A model generated the notes under the pieces. The model searched no databases. It was given only the letters and a program-made list of their open reading frames with translations, and was not told the origin of the DNA. From an uncultured Salinimicrobium sp. (lineage in GTDB: Bacteria > Bacteroidota > Bacteroidia > Flavobacteriales > Flavobacteriaceae): a stretch of DNA of 5,934 nt. The stretch covers positions 1 through 5,934 of the forward strand of contig CAMPJY010000149.1 in the NCBI GenBank assembly GCA_946887025.1. The letters run 5' to 3'. The translations under genes were made by a program, and so were the position numbers. Every line of letters begins with the position of its first letter. Positions within the stretch are counted from its first letter, which is position 1. Shown here one piece after another: positions 5,048-5,934 of the stretch.

Positions 5048-5934
5048 ATGAAAAACAACAGAAGAGACTTTATTCGCCTGTCAGGCTTAGGCGGACTGGG
5101 TGTTTTGAGCAGCAGTTTTATCGGATGTAAAACTCCCGCAGACATTCTTACTGCAGCTCCGGCTGCCCCTTCCCGCCCCCAGAGATTCAACATGTCAGGT
5201 TATGCTGCCCCTAAACTTGATACAGTTCGCATTGGATTCATCGGACTCGGAATGAGAGGCCCCGGAGGCGTGGATGCCATGGCCAAGATTGAAGGCGTAG
5301 AGATTAAAGGTCTTTGCGACCTTCGTCCGGAATCAGTGGCTAAAGTACAGAAAATGCTGGAAGGAACTCCGCATAACCCCGACACCTATTCAGGAAGCGA
5401 AGATTCCTGGAAAGAAATGGTTGACAGGGATGATATTGATCTTATCTATATTGCGACTCCCTGGGATACTCACGTGCCCATGAGCGTTTATTCCATGGAA
5501 GCAGGAAAACACGTCGCCGTGGAGGTGCCTGCCGCAACCACCGTGGAAGGCTGTTGGGAACTGGTGGAGACTTCTGAACGTACCAAAAAGCATTGTATGA
5601 TGCTGGAGAACTGTTGCTACGATTTCTTTGAACTGCTCACCCTGAACATGGCCCGTCAAGGCTACTTTGGAGAGATCATTCATGGCGAAGGTGCCTATAT
5701 TCACGATCTATTAAGCCTGAACTTTGACAAAGATGGGTATCAGGATATGTGGCGCTTAAAGGAGAACATCGGAAGAGATGGAAATCTTTATCCCACTCAT
5801 GGGCTGGGTCCCATATGCCAGATCATGAACATCAACAGGGGAGACCAGATGGATTATCTCACTGCGCTTTCCAGCAACGATTTTCATATGGGTGCCAAGG
5901 CCAGGGAACTGGCAGCTACCGATGATTTCTTCGA
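5048..5934 (+). CDS. GH109-type glycosidase (alpha-N-acetylgalactosaminidase family), 5' part
   Basis: The gene runs off the right edge; 295 codons plus two bases are present, of an expected 440-470. Residues 1-27 form a Tat signal: NNRRDFIRLSG with the twin arginine at 5-6, a Gly/Leu/Ser-rich core, then SFIGC, a lipobox-like end at Cys27, so an exported and probably lipid-anchored protein is predicted. A linker follows, then a Gfo/Idh/MocA Rossmann domain with the NAD-binding GFIGLGMRG (63-71), IATPWDTH (135-142) and EVP (159-161), where many relatives have EKP. MLENCCYDFFELL (185-197), EGAYIHDL (214-221), MWRLKEN (234-240), YPTHGLGP (248-255) and NINRG (261-265) are hallmarks of GH109, whose enzymes remove terminal alpha-GalNAc by an NAD-assisted oxidation-elimination mechanism. 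Glu159, Tyr191 and His251 probably match important residues of the Elizabethkingia enzyme, aligned from memory. It starts 26 bases after the amidohydrolase, with no terminator between. Some GH109-like proteins lack shown GalNAc activity, but these neighbours support it. Confidence 0.85.
   Translation, partial: MKNNRRDFIRLSGLGGLGVLSSSFIGCKTPADILTAAPAAPSRPQRFNMSGYAAPKLDTVRIGFIGLGMRGPGGVDAMAKIEGVEIKGLCDLRPESVAKVQKMLEGTPHNPDTYSGSEDSWKEMVDRDDIDLIYIATPWDTHVPMSVYSMEAGKHVAVEVPAATTVEGCWELVETSERTKKHCMMLENCCYDFFELLTLNMARQGYFGEIIHGEGAYIHDLLSLNFDKDGYQDMWRLKENIGRDGNLYPTHGLGPICQIMNINRGDQMDYLTALSSNDFHMGAKARELAATDDFF

Noticed and set aside
5390..5704. 104-codon minus-strand open frame inside the GH109-type gene
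   Set aside because: It is antisense to strongly conserved GH109 blocks and has no recognisable features.
1..5934. Search by eye for tRNA/rRNA genes, CRISPR repeats, insertion-sequence ends and phage genes
   Set aside because: Nothing found. Coding sequence is nearly continuous from 186 onwards, with no long direct or inverted repeats and no transposase or integrase motifs.

Overview
The window reads as part of a catabolic operon for N-acetylgalactosamine (GalNAc) or galactosamine from a member of the Bacteroidota, probably a Flavobacteriia-like or Cytophagia-like organism. That placement is inferred from four things: the sequence character of the proteins, AT-rich non-coding DNA next to moderate-GC genes, the lack of clear Shine-Dalgarno sequences, and a Tat-exported, probably lipid-anchored GH109-type enzyme of the kind common in that phylum. 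The genus cannot be told from this sequence.

Layout: positions 1-185 are a non-coding, AT-rich leader with no convincing gene. It holds a perfect tandem 8-mer and a weak Bacteroidota-like promoter match. Six plus-strand genes follow with almost no space between them: (1) agaS, SIS-domain galactosamine-6-phosphate deaminase/isomerase, 186-1349; (2) a LacC/FruK-type PfkB kinase, probable tagatose-6-phosphate kinase, 1346-2272; (3) a second, ribokinase-like PfkB kinase, 2262-3206; (4) a class II tagatose/fructose-bisphosphate aldolase, 3211-4035; (5) a metal-dependent amidohydrolase, 4035-5021; (6) the first 295 codons of a GH109-type exported Gfo/Idh/MocA-fold glycosidase (alpha-N-acetylgalactosaminidase family), from 5048 and running off the window. 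Junctions 1/2, 2/3 and 4/5 overlap by 4, 11 and 1 bases. Junction 3/4 has a 4-base gap and junction 5/6 a 26-base gap. All six are probably co-transcribed, with translational coupling in the first five.

How the genes may work together (inference from families): the exported GH109 enzyme would release GalNAc from glycans. After uptake by a transporter not seen here, the sugar would be phosphorylated, possibly by the second PfkB kinase, and deacetylated. AgaS would turn galactosamine-6-phosphate into tagatose-6-phosphate plus ammonia, the first PfkB kinase would make tagatose-1,6-bisphosphate, and the aldolase would split it into triose phosphates. No canonical NagA/AgaA deacetylase, no PTS and no AgaK of the known type is visible. 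The amidohydrolase and the second PfkB kinase sit in the operon where those two missing activities are needed. That is the most interesting hypothesis in the window. The rest is a recognisable pathway, and I see no wholly new system.
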